A DNA stretch of 64,000 nucleotides from Streptomyces sp. CB02058 (GTDB lineage: Bacteria; Actinomycetota; Actinomycetes; Streptomycetales; Streptomycetaceae), in NCBI RefSeq assembly GCF_001905505.1, contig NZ_LIPG01000001.1, positions 1,178,001-1,242,000 on the forward strand. The letters run 5' to 3'. This document shows, one piece after another, positions 23,811 to 32,175 of the stretch. The first letter of the stretch is position 1; each line of letters starts with the position of its first letter. The position numbers were made by a program, and so were the translations under genes. The notes beneath the pieces are model-generated. The model made no database searches and was not told the origin of the DNA. It saw nothing but the letters and a program-made list of their open reading frames with translations.

Positions 23811-25883
23811 TCATTCCTCGCCCTGCGCCTGGATCGCCGTGATGGCCACCGTGTTGACGATGTCCTGGACCAGCGCGCCGCGCGACAGGTCGTTGACGGG
23901 CTTCCGCAGCCCCTGGAGGACCGGGCCGACCGCGACCGCGCCCGCCGAGCGCTGGACCGCCTTGTAGGTGTTGTTGCCGGTGTTGAGGTCCGGGAAGATC
24001 AGCACCGTCGCCCGGCCCGCCACCTCCGAGGAGGGCAGCTTGGTCGCGGCGACGGACGGCTCGACCGCCGCGTCGTACTGGATCGGGCCCTCGATCCGCA
24101 GGTCGGGCCGTGAGGCGCGCACCCGCTCCGTGGCCTCCCGCACCTTGTCGACGTCCGCGCCCGTGCCGGAGGTTCCCGTCGAGTACGAGAGCATCGCGAT
24201 CCGGGGGTCCACACCGAAGCGGGCCGCGGTGACCGCCGACTGCACCGCGATGTCCGCGAGCTGCTCGGCGTCCGGGTCCGGGTTGACCGCGCAGTCGCCG
24301 TAGACCAGGACCTTGTCGGCGAGGCACATGAAGAAGACCGAGGAGACGATCGAGGCGTCCGGCTTCGTCTTGATGATCTCGAACGCCGGCCGGATCGTGG
24401 CCGCGGTGGAGTGCACCGAGCCCGAGACCATGCCGTCCGCCAGGCCCTCCTGGACCATGAGGGTGCCGAAGTAGTTCACGTCCGAGACGACGTCGTACGC
24501 CAGCTCCACCGTGACCCCGCGGTGCGCGCGCAGCACCGCGTACCGTTCGGCGAAGCTCTGGCGCAGCTCCGAGGTCTGCGGGTCGACGAGCTGGGTCTCG
24601 CCGAGGTCGATGCCGAGGTCGGCGGCCTTCTTGCGGATGACGTCGGTGTCGCCGAGGAGGGTCAGGTCGCAGACGTCGCGGCGCAGCAGCACGTCGGCGG
24701 CGCGCAGGACGCGCTCCTCGGTGCCCTCGGGCAGCACGACGCGGCGCCGGTCGGAGCGGGCCTGCTCCAGCAGTTCGTGCTCGAACATCATCGGGGTGAC
24801 CCGGCCGCTGCGGGCCACCGAGACCCGCTCCAGCAGGGCGCCGGTGTCCACATGGCGCTCGAACAGGCCGAGCGCGGTCTCCGCCTTGCGGGGCGTCGCC
24901 GCGTTCAGCTTGCCCTCCAGCGCGAAGAGTTCACCGGCCGTGGGGAAGGAGCCGCCGGAGACCGCGACGACCGGGGTGCCCGGCGCGAGGCGTGCCGCCA
25001 GCCGGAGTATCTCCTCGCCGGGGCGCTCGTCCAGGGTCAGCAGGACGCCCGCGATGGGCGGTGTGCCCGCGCTGTGCGCGGCGAGCGAACCGATGACCAG
25101 GTCCGCGCGGTCCCCGGGGGTGACGACCATGCAGCCGGGGGTCAGGGCCTTCAGGAGGTTCGGCAGCATCGCGCCGCCGAAGACGAAGTTCAGCGCGTCC
25201 CTGGCGAGACCGGAGTCGTCACCGAGCAGAACCGTTCCGCCCAGTGCGGTGGTGATCTGGGCGACGGTCGGCGCGGAGAGCGCCGGATCGTCGGGCAGGA
25301 CGGAGCACGGCACCGGCAGCTGCGGCTTCAGCCGGTCCGCGATCTCCTCCCGGTCCTCGGAGGCCACCCGGTTCACGATCATCGCCAGGACGTCGCAGCC
25401 CAGGCCGGCGTAAGCGCGGTAGGCGTTGCGCGTCTCGGCCCGTACGGACTCGGCGTCCTGGTCCTTGCCGCCGACCACCGCGATCACCGAGGCGCCGAAC
25501 TCGTTGGCGAGCCGGGCGTTCAGGGCCAGCTCGTCGGGGAGCTGGGTGGCCGCGAAGTCGCTGCCCAGGACCAGCACGACCTCGTAGTCGCGGGCCACCC
25601 GGTGGAAGCGCTCGACGAGCAGGGAGACCAGCTCGTCGGTGCCCTTCTCCGCCTGGATCGCGGAGGCCTCCTGGTAGTCCAGGCCGAACACGGTCTCCGG
25701 GCTCTGCGAGAGCCGGTAGCGCGCCCGCAACAGTTCGAACAGACGGTCGGGGCCGTCGTGGACCAGCGGCCGGAAGACGCCGACCCGGTCCACCTGACGC
25801 GTCAGTAGTTCCATGACTCCCAGATCGACGACCTGGCGGCCGTCCCCCCGGTCGATGCCGGTCACGTACACGCTGCGCGTCAC
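23811..25883 (-). CDS. pta: Phosphate acetyltransferase, long DRTGG-containing form
   Basis: A 690-aa enzyme interconverting acetyl-CoA and acetyl phosphate. The N-terminal part (about 1-360) is the P-loop-like/DRTGG regulatory region found in long bacterial Pta proteins (TRSVYVTGIDRGDGRQ; LVLGSDFAA). The C-terminal catalytic part (about 370-690) has RRVVLPEGTEERVLRAAD, DGMVSGSVHSTAATIRPAF, MLSYSTGTSG and FPDLNTGNNTYKAVQRSAG. The GTG start at 25883 has a GGGAG site 8 bases upstream; an open frame continues further but lacks better initiation signals. The stop is coupled to a possible upstream ackA start. Confidence 0.96.
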   Translation of the reverse strand: MTRSVYVTGIDRGDGRQVVDLGVMELLTRQVDRVGVFRPLVHDGPDRLFELLRARYRLSQSPETVFGLDYQEASAIQAEKGTDELVSLLVERFHRVARDYEVVLVLGSDFAATQLPDELALNARLANEFGASVIAVVGGKDQDAESVRAETRNAYRAYAGLGCDVLAMIVNRVASEDREEIADRLKPQLPVPCSVLPDDPALSAPTVAQITTALGGTVLLGDDSGLARDALNFVFGGAMLPNLLKALTPGCMVVTPGDRADLVIGSLAAHSAGTPPIAGVLLTLDERPGEEILRLAARLAPGTPVVAVSGGSFPTAGELFALEGKLNAATPRKAETALGLFERHVDTGALLERVSVARSGRVTPMMFEHELLEQARSDRRRVVLPEGTEERVLRAADVLLRRDVCDLTLLGDTDVIRKKAADLGIDLGETQLVDPQTSELRQSFAERYAVLRAHRGVTVELAYDVVSDVNYFGTLMVQEGLADGMVSGSVHSTAATIRPAFEIIKTKPDASIVSSVFFMCLADKVLVYGDCAVNPDPDAEQLADIAVQSAVTAARFGVDPRIAMLSYSTGTSGTGADVDKVREATERVRASRPDLRIEGPIQYDAAVEPSVAATKLPSSEVAGRATVLIFPDLNTGNNTYKAVQRSAGAVAVGPVLQGLRKPVNDLSRGALVQDIVNTVAITAIQAQGEE

Positions 25884-26125
25884 GCGTGGTCTCCCGTCCT
25901 CTATGGCTGGCATTGTCCTCTTGACGATACCCACCGGGGCAGGTATGCCGCCCGCCGGGCCGAGTGCCCGTCCGGCCCCGGCCGGACCCCGAACGGTCCC
26001 GTACCGGCGAGGCCGGAAGCGCGGGGGTGCGGCCCGGCGTGGGACAATCGTCGTGGCTCACGGTACGGGGGTTTCTCGACGGGTCCCCGGAATGCATGGC
26101 ACTAGCGAGCAGGAGACAGAGCAGG

Positions 26126-27151
26126 ATGCGCATCGGAATTCTCACCGCAGGCGGCGACTGCCCAGGCCTGAATGCCGTGATCCGGTCGGTCGTGCACCGC
26201 GCCGTGGTGGGCCACGGCGATGAGGTCATCGGCTTCGAGGACGGCTTCAAGGGGCTGCTCGACGGCCATTTCCGGCCGCTCGACCTCAACGCCGTCAGCG
26301 GCATCCTGGCCCGCGGCGGCACGATCCTCGGCTCGGCGCGACTGGAGCGGGACCGGCTGCGCGAGGCCGCGGAGAACTGCGCGGAGCTGTCCCTCCGTTA
26401 CGGCATCGACGCGCTGATCCCGATCGGCGGAGAGGGCACGCTCACCGCGGCCCGCATGCTGTCCGACGCCGGGATGCCCGTCGTCGGCGTCCCGAAGACC
26501 ATCGACAACGACATCTCCGCCACCGACCGGACCTTCGGCTTCGACACGGCCGTGGGCGTCGCGACCGAGGCCATAGACCGCCTCAAGACCACGGCCGAAT
26601 CGCACCAGCGGGTCATGGTCGTGGAGGTCATGGGCCGCCACGCGGGCTGGATCGCCCTGGAGTCCGGCATGGCCGGCGGTGCCCACGGGATCTGCCTGCC
26701 GGAGCGCCCCTTCCAGGTCGACGACCTGGTCAAGATGGTCGAGGAACGCTTCGCGCGCGGCAAGAAGTTCGCCGTCATCTGCGTCGCCGAGGGCGCGCAC
26801 CCGGCCGAGGGCTCCATGCCGTACGCCAAGGGCGAGATCGACCAGTTCGGCCACGAGCGCTTCAAGGGCATCGGCAACCGCCTCGCCGCCGAGCTGGAAC
26901 TGCGCCTCGGCAAGGAGGCGCGGCCGGTCATTCTCGGCCATGTGCAGCGCGGAGGCACGCCGACGGCGTACGACCGGGTGCTCGCGACCCGCTTCGGGTG
27001 GAACGCCGTGGAGGCCGTGCACCGCGGCGACTTCGGCCGGATGACGGCACTGCGCGGGACCGAGATCGTGATGGCCCCGCTGGCGGACGCCGTGACCCGG
27101 CTGAAGACCGTCCCCAGCGACCGGATGTACGAGGCCGAGTCGGTGTTCTGA
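26126..27151 (+). CDS. pfkA: ATP-dependent 6-phosphofructokinase
   Basis: A 341-aa glycolytic kinase, MRIGILTAGGDCPGLNAVIR onwards, with an AGGA ribosome site. The phosphoryl-donor residues are readable: Gly104 in GGEGT and Lys124 in PKTIDND. PPi-dependent enzymes carry Asp at 104, so this is the ATP-type, of the Gly104/Lys124 actinobacterial group rather than the E. coli Gly124 type. Catalytic Asp is in TIDND, and sugar-phosphate ligands are MGRHAGW and HVQRGG. It is divergent from pta and marks this as a central carbon cluster. No allosteric effector site can be inferred with confidence. Confidence 0.96.
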   Translation: MRIGILTAGGDCPGLNAVIRSVVHRAVVGHGDEVIGFEDGFKGLLDGHFRPLDLNAVSGILARGGTILGSARLERDRLREAAENCAELSLRYGIDALIPIGGEGTLTAARMLSDAGMPVVGVPKTIDNDISATDRTFGFDTAVGVATEAIDRLKTTAESHQRVMVVEVMGRHAGWIALESGMAGGAHGICLPERPFQVDDLVKMVEERFARGKKFAVICVAEGAHPAEGSMPYAKGEIDQFGHERFKGIGNRLAAELELRLGKEARPVILGHVQRGGTPTAYDRVLATRFGWNAVEAVHRGDFGRMTALRGTEIVMAPLADAVTRLKTVPSDRMYEAESVF

Positions 27152-27197
27152 TCCGGTCGCCCCGATCCCCCCGCCGGTCCCGGACCGGTGGCGCGCA

Positions 27198-27232
27198 CGG
27201 CCCCGGCCGTCCCCCGTGGACGGCCGGGGCCG
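27198..27232. terminator. Bidirectional hairpin terminator between pfkA and the XRE gene
   Basis: Perfect 15-bp arms (27198-27212 and 27218-27232) with a 5-nt loop, between two convergent genes. Confidence 0.8.
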
Positions 27233-27260
27233 CGGCCGTTCCCCGTCGGGGGAGGGCTCC

Positions 27261-27944
27261 TCAGATCCCCGCCGTCCGCCAGAACTCCTCGACCACGCGG
27301 TCCAGGAACTCCCGTCCCGCGTCGCCGCCGCTCCCCGCCCGGTCCCGGCCCGTGGTGTTCCAGCTCAGTGTCGACACCATCAGCGCCTGGTAGTCGGCGT
27401 GCAGTTGTTCCAGCACGTCCTGGACCAGGATCCGGTCGAGCGGTACGAGCTTGTCCACCGGCCGTACGTACGCCTGCCAGCGCGTCGTCACCGCTCGCGT
27501 GAGCAGGTCGGCCAGCTCCTCGTTGCGGCCGGTCGCCGTAAGGAACTGCGCCGCCGACATGTCCAGTGCGTCGCAGAGCGCCACCGCCTGGCGCTCGTTG
27601 CCCCGCCAGCGGCCGGACTCCTCGATCCGCTGGTACGCCGAGGCCGTCATCCCGAGCGTCCGCGCCAGATCGTCCACCGCGATGTCGCGGGCCATCCGGT
27701 GCTCGCGCAACGTGCTGGCCGCGGACAGCAGTTCGCCCGGGGCGCACCACAACACCCCTGCCAGCGCCATGAGTTCGCGTTCGCCGGGAAGCGCCGTACC
27801 GCGCTCCCAGGCCATCACCGTCTCGGCCGTGATCCTGAGTCCGTACTGGGCGCCGAGACCGTACGCAACATGTCCGGGAGCCATTCCCAGAGCCTCGCGC
27901 AGGCGGCGCGCGGCGGGGGCGTTGAAGGGCGGGGTGGGGTGCAC
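27261..27944 (-). CDS. XRE-type helix-turn-helix protein with two HTH regions
   Basis: A 227-aa protein from a GTG. The first half holds an atypical HTH: RLREALGMAPGHVAYGL, then LRITAETVMAWERGTALPGERELMALAGVL (residues ~15-65). A second XRE-like HTH follows (about 82-140): HRMARDIAVDDLARTLGMTASAYQRIEESGRW, ending with ALCDALDMSAAQFLTATG. The C-terminus (about 140-227) is helical and may bind a ligand or partner. It follows the response regulator gene on the same strand by 104 bp, whose gap shows no palindrome. Targets are unknown. Confidence 0.8.
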   Translation of the reverse strand: MHPTPPFNAPAARRLREALGMAPGHVAYGLGAQYGLRITAETVMAWERGTALPGERELMALAGVLWCAPGELLSAASTLREHRMARDIAVDDLARTLGMTASAYQRIEESGRWRGNERQAVALCDALDMSAAQFLTATGRNEELADLLTRAVTTRWQAYVRPVDKLVPLDRILVQDVLEQLHADYQALMVSTLSWNTTGRDRAGSGGDAGREFLDRVVEEFWRTAGI

Positions 27945-28048
27945 GGCCCCACCGTAGAAGGCCCGGAACCCCCTGGCTACAGGCTGTTCCTATCGGTTCA
28001 CCCTTCGTATGATCCTCCTAGGGTGGCCTCGGTTGGTACCCCGGAGCA

Positions 28049-28750
28049 TCAGCGGGTTTCAGCCACCCAGTGGTAGTGCAGCTCGGGCCTGCCGACCTGA
28101 CCGTAGCTGGGCCGCCGCACGGCCCGGCCCGCCGTCACCAGGTGCTCCAGATAGCGGCGCGCGGTGATCCGGGACATCCCCAGCTCCTCCCCGGCCGCCG
28201 CCGCGGTGACCCCGTCGGGCGCCTCGCGCAGCGCCCCGGTGACCGCCTCCAGCGTCGGGCCGCTCAGCCCCTTGGGCAGCGTGGCGGGGTCCGGGACGCG
28301 CAGCGCGCCCAGCGCCCGGTCCACCTCCTCCTGACCGCTCGCCTCCCCTGCCGCCGCCCGGAACTCGGCGTAGCGCACGAGCCGGTCCCGCAGGGTGGGG
28401 TAGGTGAACGGCTTCAGGACGTACTGCACGACGCCGAGGGACACGCCTTCCCGCACCACCGCCAGATCACGGGCCGACGTCACGGCGATGACGTCGGCGC
28501 CGTGGCCCGCCGCCCGCAGCGAGCGCAGCAGCTGCAGACCGTGCCCGTCGGGCAGATACAGATCGAGCAGCAGCAGATCCACCTCGGTGCGGTCCAGCGC
28601 GCGCACGGCCTGGGCCCGGGAGTGGGCGACCGCGGCGACCTCGAAGCCCGGCACCCGGCCGACGTACAGCTGATGCGCGTCGGCGGCCACCGGGTCGTCC
28701 TCCACGACGAGTACGCGGATCACGCCTCCCGCCCCGCCCGTCCCCCTCAT
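28049..28750 (-). CDS. CitB/DcuR-type response regulator
   Basis: A 233-aa regulator. The ATG overlaps the kinase stop by 4 bp (ATGA) with AAGGTGG upstream; a GTG nine codons later also starts a plausible protein. The receiver has VEDD (17-19), the phospho-acceptor Asp63 (LLLLDLYLPDGHG) and KPF. The C-terminal region (about 150-230) is a winged helix, GPTLEAVTGALREAP then ELGMSRITARRYLEHL, the layout of the CitB/DcuR class. Members regulate citrate or C4-dicarboxylate uptake. The divergent DctA-type gene is the obvious target. Confidence 0.9.
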   Translation of the reverse strand: MRGTGGAGGVIRVLVVEDDPVAADAHQLYVGRVPGFEVAAVAHSRAQAVRALDRTEVDLLLLDLYLPDGHGLQLLRSLRAAGHGADVIAVTSARDLAVVREGVSLGVVQYVLKPFTYPTLRDRLVRYAEFRAAAGEASGQEEVDRALGALRVPDPATLPKGLSGPTLEAVTGALREAPDGVTAAAAGEELGMSRITARRYLEHLVTAGRAVRRPSYGQVGRPELHYHWVAETR

Positions 28751-30399
28751 GGCGCGACCACCTTCGCCGCACGGCCGGTGAGGGGCAGCCGCACCGTGAA
28801 CTCCGCGCCGCCGTCCGGCATCCGGCCGAGCGTCACCGTCCCGCCGTTGCGGTGGGCCGCCTGCCGCACGAGCGCCAGGCCCAGACCGCGGCCCGCGCCG
28901 TGCGTGCTCCAGCCCCGGCGGAAGACCTCGTCCGCCTCGTCCGGGCCGATCCCGTCGCCGGTGTCCGCCACCCGCAGCAGCAGCTCGCCGGCCTCCGTGC
29001 GCGCGGTGACGGTGACCAGGGCGCGCGTCGCGGTGCGCTGTGCGGGGACCGGGCCGCCGCCGTCCCCCTGCGCCGACTCCGACGCGGCGTCCACCGCGTT
29101 GTCGATCAGATTCCCGAGGATCGTGACCAGATCCCGCGCGGCCAGCGTCCGGGGCAGCGCCCCGTCGTCGATCAGGCTGTCCCGTGCGAGCACCAGCTCC
29201 ACGCCCCGCTCGTTGGCCTGCGCCGCCTTGCCGAGCAGCAGCGCCGCGAGCACCGGCTCGGCCACCGCTCCCACCACCCGGTCGGTGAGCTCCTGCGCGA
29301 GCTCCAGCTCGGCCGTCGCGAACTCCACCGCCTCGTCGACCCGGCCCAGCTCGATCAGCGACACCACGGTGTGCAGCCGGTTCGCCGCCTCGTGGGCCTG
29401 CGAACGCAGCGCCTGGGTGAAGCCGCGCTCCGAGTCCAGTTCGCCCGACAGCGCCTGGAGTTCGGTGTGGTCCCGCAGGGTCACCACCGTGCCGCGCCGC
29501 TCGCCGCCGACCACCGGGCTGGTGTTGACGACGATCACCCGGTCCGCCGTCAGATGGACCTCGTCCACCCGCGGCTCGGAGGCCAGCAGCGCCCCGGTCA
29601 GCGGCGCGGGCAGCGCGAGTTCGTCGACCCCGCGCCCGACCGCCCCGGGCGCCAGGCCCAGGAGCTCCCGGCCCGCGTCGTTGATCAGGGCGACCCGGCG
29701 CTGTCCGTCCAGCATCAGCAGCCCCTCGCGCACCGCGTGCAGCGTCGCCTCGTGGTACGTGTGCATCCGGCTCAGCTCCCGGGCGTTCATCCCGTGCGTA
29801 TGCCTGCGCAGCCTGGCGTTGATCACGTACGTCCCGAGCGCGCCGATCAGCAGCGCGGCGCCCGCCGCCGTCCCCAGGGCGCCGAGCTGCTCCCGTACCT
29901 GGGTGGAGACCCGTTCGACGGTGATGCCCGCGCTGACCAGGCCGACGATCCTGCCCTCGTCCCTGACCGGGGTGACGACCCGTATCGAGGGCCCCAGCGT
30001 GCCGGTGTAGGTCTCCTCGAAGGTCTCGCCGAGCAGCGCGCGCTCGGTGTGCCCGATGAAGCTCCTGCCGATCTCGCCGGGGTCGGGGTGGGTCCAGCGG
30101 ACGCCCTGCGGGTTCATGATCGTGACGAAGGCGATCCCGGTGTCCTCGCGGACCCGCTCCGCGTACGGCTGGAGTACGGCGGACGGGTCCGGGGTACGGA
30201 TCGCCTCCCGCACGGACGGCGATCCGGCCATGGCGAGGGCGGCGGCCCGCACCTGGCGGGCGGCGGTCTCCTCCGCCTGGGACCGGCCGGAGGCGTACGC
30301 GAAGAAGGCGCACCCGGCCACCACCGCCGCCACGAGCAGGGCCTGCATCGCGAACAGCTGTCCGGCCAGGCTGCGGGGGAGGGTACGGGGCAGGCGCAT
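28747..30399 (-). CDS. CitA/DcuS-type sensor histidine kinase
   Basis: A 550-aa membrane kinase; the start MRLPRTLPRSLAGQLF fits better than an upstream ATG. Transmembrane helices at about 17-38 and 170-192 enclose a periplasmic PASp/CitA-like domain with the typical anion-binding surroundings (RVREDTGIAFVTIMNPQGVRWTHP region; RFIGHTERALLG-like SFIGH). A cytoplasmic PAS (about 220-320) follows, then the H-box-like SQAHEAANRLHTVVSL, NLIDNAVDAA and DTGDGIGPDEA, GLGLALV. The H-box places His before E-A-A-N as in CitA/DcuS kinases. It likely senses a C4-dicarboxylate or citrate for the divergent transporter. Confidence 0.9.
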   Translation of the reverse strand: MRLPRTLPRSLAGQLFAMQALLVAAVVAGCAFFAYASGRSQAEETAARQVRAAALAMAGSPSVREAIRTPDPSAVLQPYAERVREDTGIAFVTIMNPQGVRWTHPDPGEIGRSFIGHTERALLGETFEETYTGTLGPSIRVVTPVRDEGRIVGLVSAGITVERVSTQVREQLGALGTAAGAALLIGALGTYVINARLRRHTHGMNARELSRMHTYHEATLHAVREGLLMLDGQRRVALINDAGRELLGLAPGAVGRGVDELALPAPLTGALLASEPRVDEVHLTADRVIVVNTSPVVGGERRGTVVTLRDHTELQALSGELDSERGFTQALRSQAHEAANRLHTVVSLIELGRVDEAVEFATAELELAQELTDRVVGAVAEPVLAALLLGKAAQANERGVELVLARDSLIDDGALPRTLAARDLVTILGNLIDNAVDAASESAQGDGGGPVPAQRTATRALVTVTARTEAGELLLRVADTGDGIGPDEADEVFRRGWSTHGAGRGLGLALVRQAAHRNGGTVTLGRMPDGGAEFTVRLPLTGRAAKVVAP

Positions 30400-30474
30400 G
30401 GCCCCCAGTCTGCCTGCCGCCGACCCGCGGCCCAAGGTGGCTCGAAAACGTCCGTGAACGATATGAACGCAAGG

Positions 30475-30488
30475 GTGACGGCGGTCAC
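30475..30488. promoter_or_regulatory. GTGAC-N4-GTCAC palindrome, Crp-like site before dctA
   Basis: A perfect 5-bp-arm palindrome 65 bp upstream of the symporter start. It fits the Streptomyces Crp pattern GTG-N6-GNCAC as I remember it. Nearby there are two GAACG direct half-copies (around 30455-30469) that could be the response regulator site. The whole divergent gap is 30400-30553. Confidence 0.45.
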
Positions 30489-30553
30489 AGGGAAGTGAAT
30501 AGTCACCGGGGCCCCCAGGGACGGGGAGCCGTCGTATATCCGAGGAGACCCCC

Positions 30554-31921
30554 GTGGCAGAGAAAGCCGCTCGCCGGGACCGTACCCATTATCTCTACCT
30601 GGCCGTGATCGCCGCCGTGGTGCTGGGCATCACGGTGGGCCTTGTGGTGCCGGACTTCGCCGTCGAGCTCAAGCCGATCGGCACTGGCTTCGTCAACCTC
30701 ATCAAGATGATGATCTCGCCGATCATCTTCTGCACGATCGTGCTGGGGGTCGGCTCCGTACGGAAGGCCGCCAAGGTCGGTGCCGTCGGCGGTCTCGCCC
30801 TCGGGTACTTCCTGGTGATGTCGACGGTCGCCCTGGCCATCGGCCTGGTCGTCGGCAACCTCCTGGAGCCCGGCTCCAGCCTCCACCTCACCGAGGCGGC
30901 CCGTGCCGCCGGCGAGGAGCAGGCGTCCGGGGCCAGCGAGTCCACCGTGGACTTCCTGCTCGGCATCATCCCCACCACCATGGTCTCGGCGTTCACCGAG
31001 GGCGAGGTCCTCCAGACCCTGCTGATCGCCCTGCTCGCGGGCTTCGCGCTCCAGGCCATGGGCTCGGCCGGAGAGCCGGTCATCCGGGGCATCGGCCACA
31101 TCCAGCGCCTCGTCTTCCGTATCCTCGCCATGATCATGTGGGCGGCTCCGGTCGGCGCGTTCGGCGCGATGGCGGCAGTGGTCGGCGAGACCGGAGTGGA
31201 CGCGCTGAAGTCCCTCGCGATCATCATGATCGGCTTCTACGTCACCTGCGCGCTCTTCGTGTTCCTCATCCTGGGCGCGATCCTGCGCCTGGTGGCCGGG
31301 GTCAACATCTTCACGCTGCTGAAGTACCTGGGCCGCGAGTTCCTGCTGATCCTCTCCACCTCCTCCTCCGAGTCGGCCCTGCCGCGGCTGATCGCGAAGA
31401 TGGAGCACATGGGCGTCAGCAAGCCCGTCGTCGGCATCACCGTGCCGACCGGCTACTCCTTCAACCTCGACGGCACCGCGATCTACCTCACGATGGCCTC
31501 GCTCTTCATCGCCAACGCGACGGGCGACCCGCTGACCATCGGCGAGCAGATCTCGCTGCTCGTCTTCATGGTGATCGCCTCGAAGGGCGCGGCGGGTGTC
31601 ACCGGCGCCGGCCTCGCCACCCTCGCCGGCGGCCTCCAGTCGCACCGCCCCGAACTGGTCGACGGCGTCGGCCTGATCGTCGGCATCGACCGCTTCATGA
31701 GCGAGGCCCGCGCCCTGACGAACTTCGCGGGCAACGCGGTGGCCACCGTGCTGGTCGGCACCTGGACCAAGGAGATCGACCGGGCCCGGGTGGACCTGGT
31801 CCTCTCCGGCGGCCTCCCCTTCGACGAGAAGACCATGACCGACGACATCCACAACGGCGAGCCGCAGGTCCCCGAAGCCAGGGAAGGCGGCGAGGAGCAG
31901 CCCTCGCTGGTGAAGGCGTAA
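30554..31921 (+). CDS. dctA: Cation:C4-dicarboxylate symporter, DctA/DAACS family
   Basis: A 455-aa transporter from a GTG with GAGGAG eight bases upstream. The DAACS family signatures are present: SPIIFCTIVLGVG, the serine-rich re-entrant loop LSTSSSESALP, the helix 7/8 motif VPTGYSFNLDGTAIYLTMA, ASKGAAGVTGAG and the helix 8 SEARALTNFAGNAVATVLV. It takes up succinate, fumarate or malate with H+ or Na+. It is divergent from the CitA/CitB-type pair, which matches the dctA-regulator layout seen in Bacillus and relatives. The C-terminal 30 residues are acidic and hydrophilic. Confidence 0.92.
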   Translation: MAEKAARRDRTHYLYLAVIAAVVLGITVGLVVPDFAVELKPIGTGFVNLIKMMISPIIFCTIVLGVGSVRKAAKVGAVGGLALGYFLVMSTVALAIGLVVGNLLEPGSSLHLTEAARAAGEEQASGASESTVDFLLGIIPTTMVSAFTEGEVLQTLLIALLAGFALQAMGSAGEPVIRGIGHIQRLVFRILAMIMWAAPVGAFGAMAAVVGETGVDALKSLAIIMIGFYVTCALFVFLILGAILRLVAGVNIFTLLKYLGREFLLILSTSSSESALPRLIAKMEHMGVSKPVVGITVPTGYSFNLDGTAIYLTMASLFIANATGDPLTIGEQISLLVFMVIASKGAAGVTGAGLATLAGGLQSHRPELVDGVGLIVGIDRFMSEARALTNFAGNAVATVLVGTWTKEIDRARVDLVLSGGLPFDEKTMTDDIHNGEPQVPEAREGGEEQPSLVKA

Positions 31922-31942
31922 CGAGGCGCGAGAAAGCGGCCG

Positions 31943-31981
31943 GAGCGGCCGGCACGGGATCCGTCCCCGTGCCGGCCGCTC
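31943..31981 (+). terminator. Hairpin terminator after dctA
   Basis: Perfect 16-bp arms (31943-31958, 31966-31981) with a 7-nt loop. The rest of the gap to 32176 shows no gene. Confidence 0.8.
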
Positions 31982-32175
31982 GCGTATGCGCGTACGGCGT
32001 TCCGCGAGCGAACCCTCTCGCAGGCAGGTACGGCGCCCTGCGACCGGCCGCTCGCGCGGGACCGCTCGGGCCGGCCGGCGACGACGTGATCATTCCGTGC
32101 TGGCGCCGAGTCTCCGCCCCGCGCAGTATCGCTCTCCTGACCAGGCGCGAAGGGTGTCCTGACCAGACACAAGGG

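Noticed and set aside
26126..27151. PPi-dependent phosphofructokinase
   Set aside because: The donor site has Gly104 rather than Asp, so ATP is the expected donor despite Lys124.
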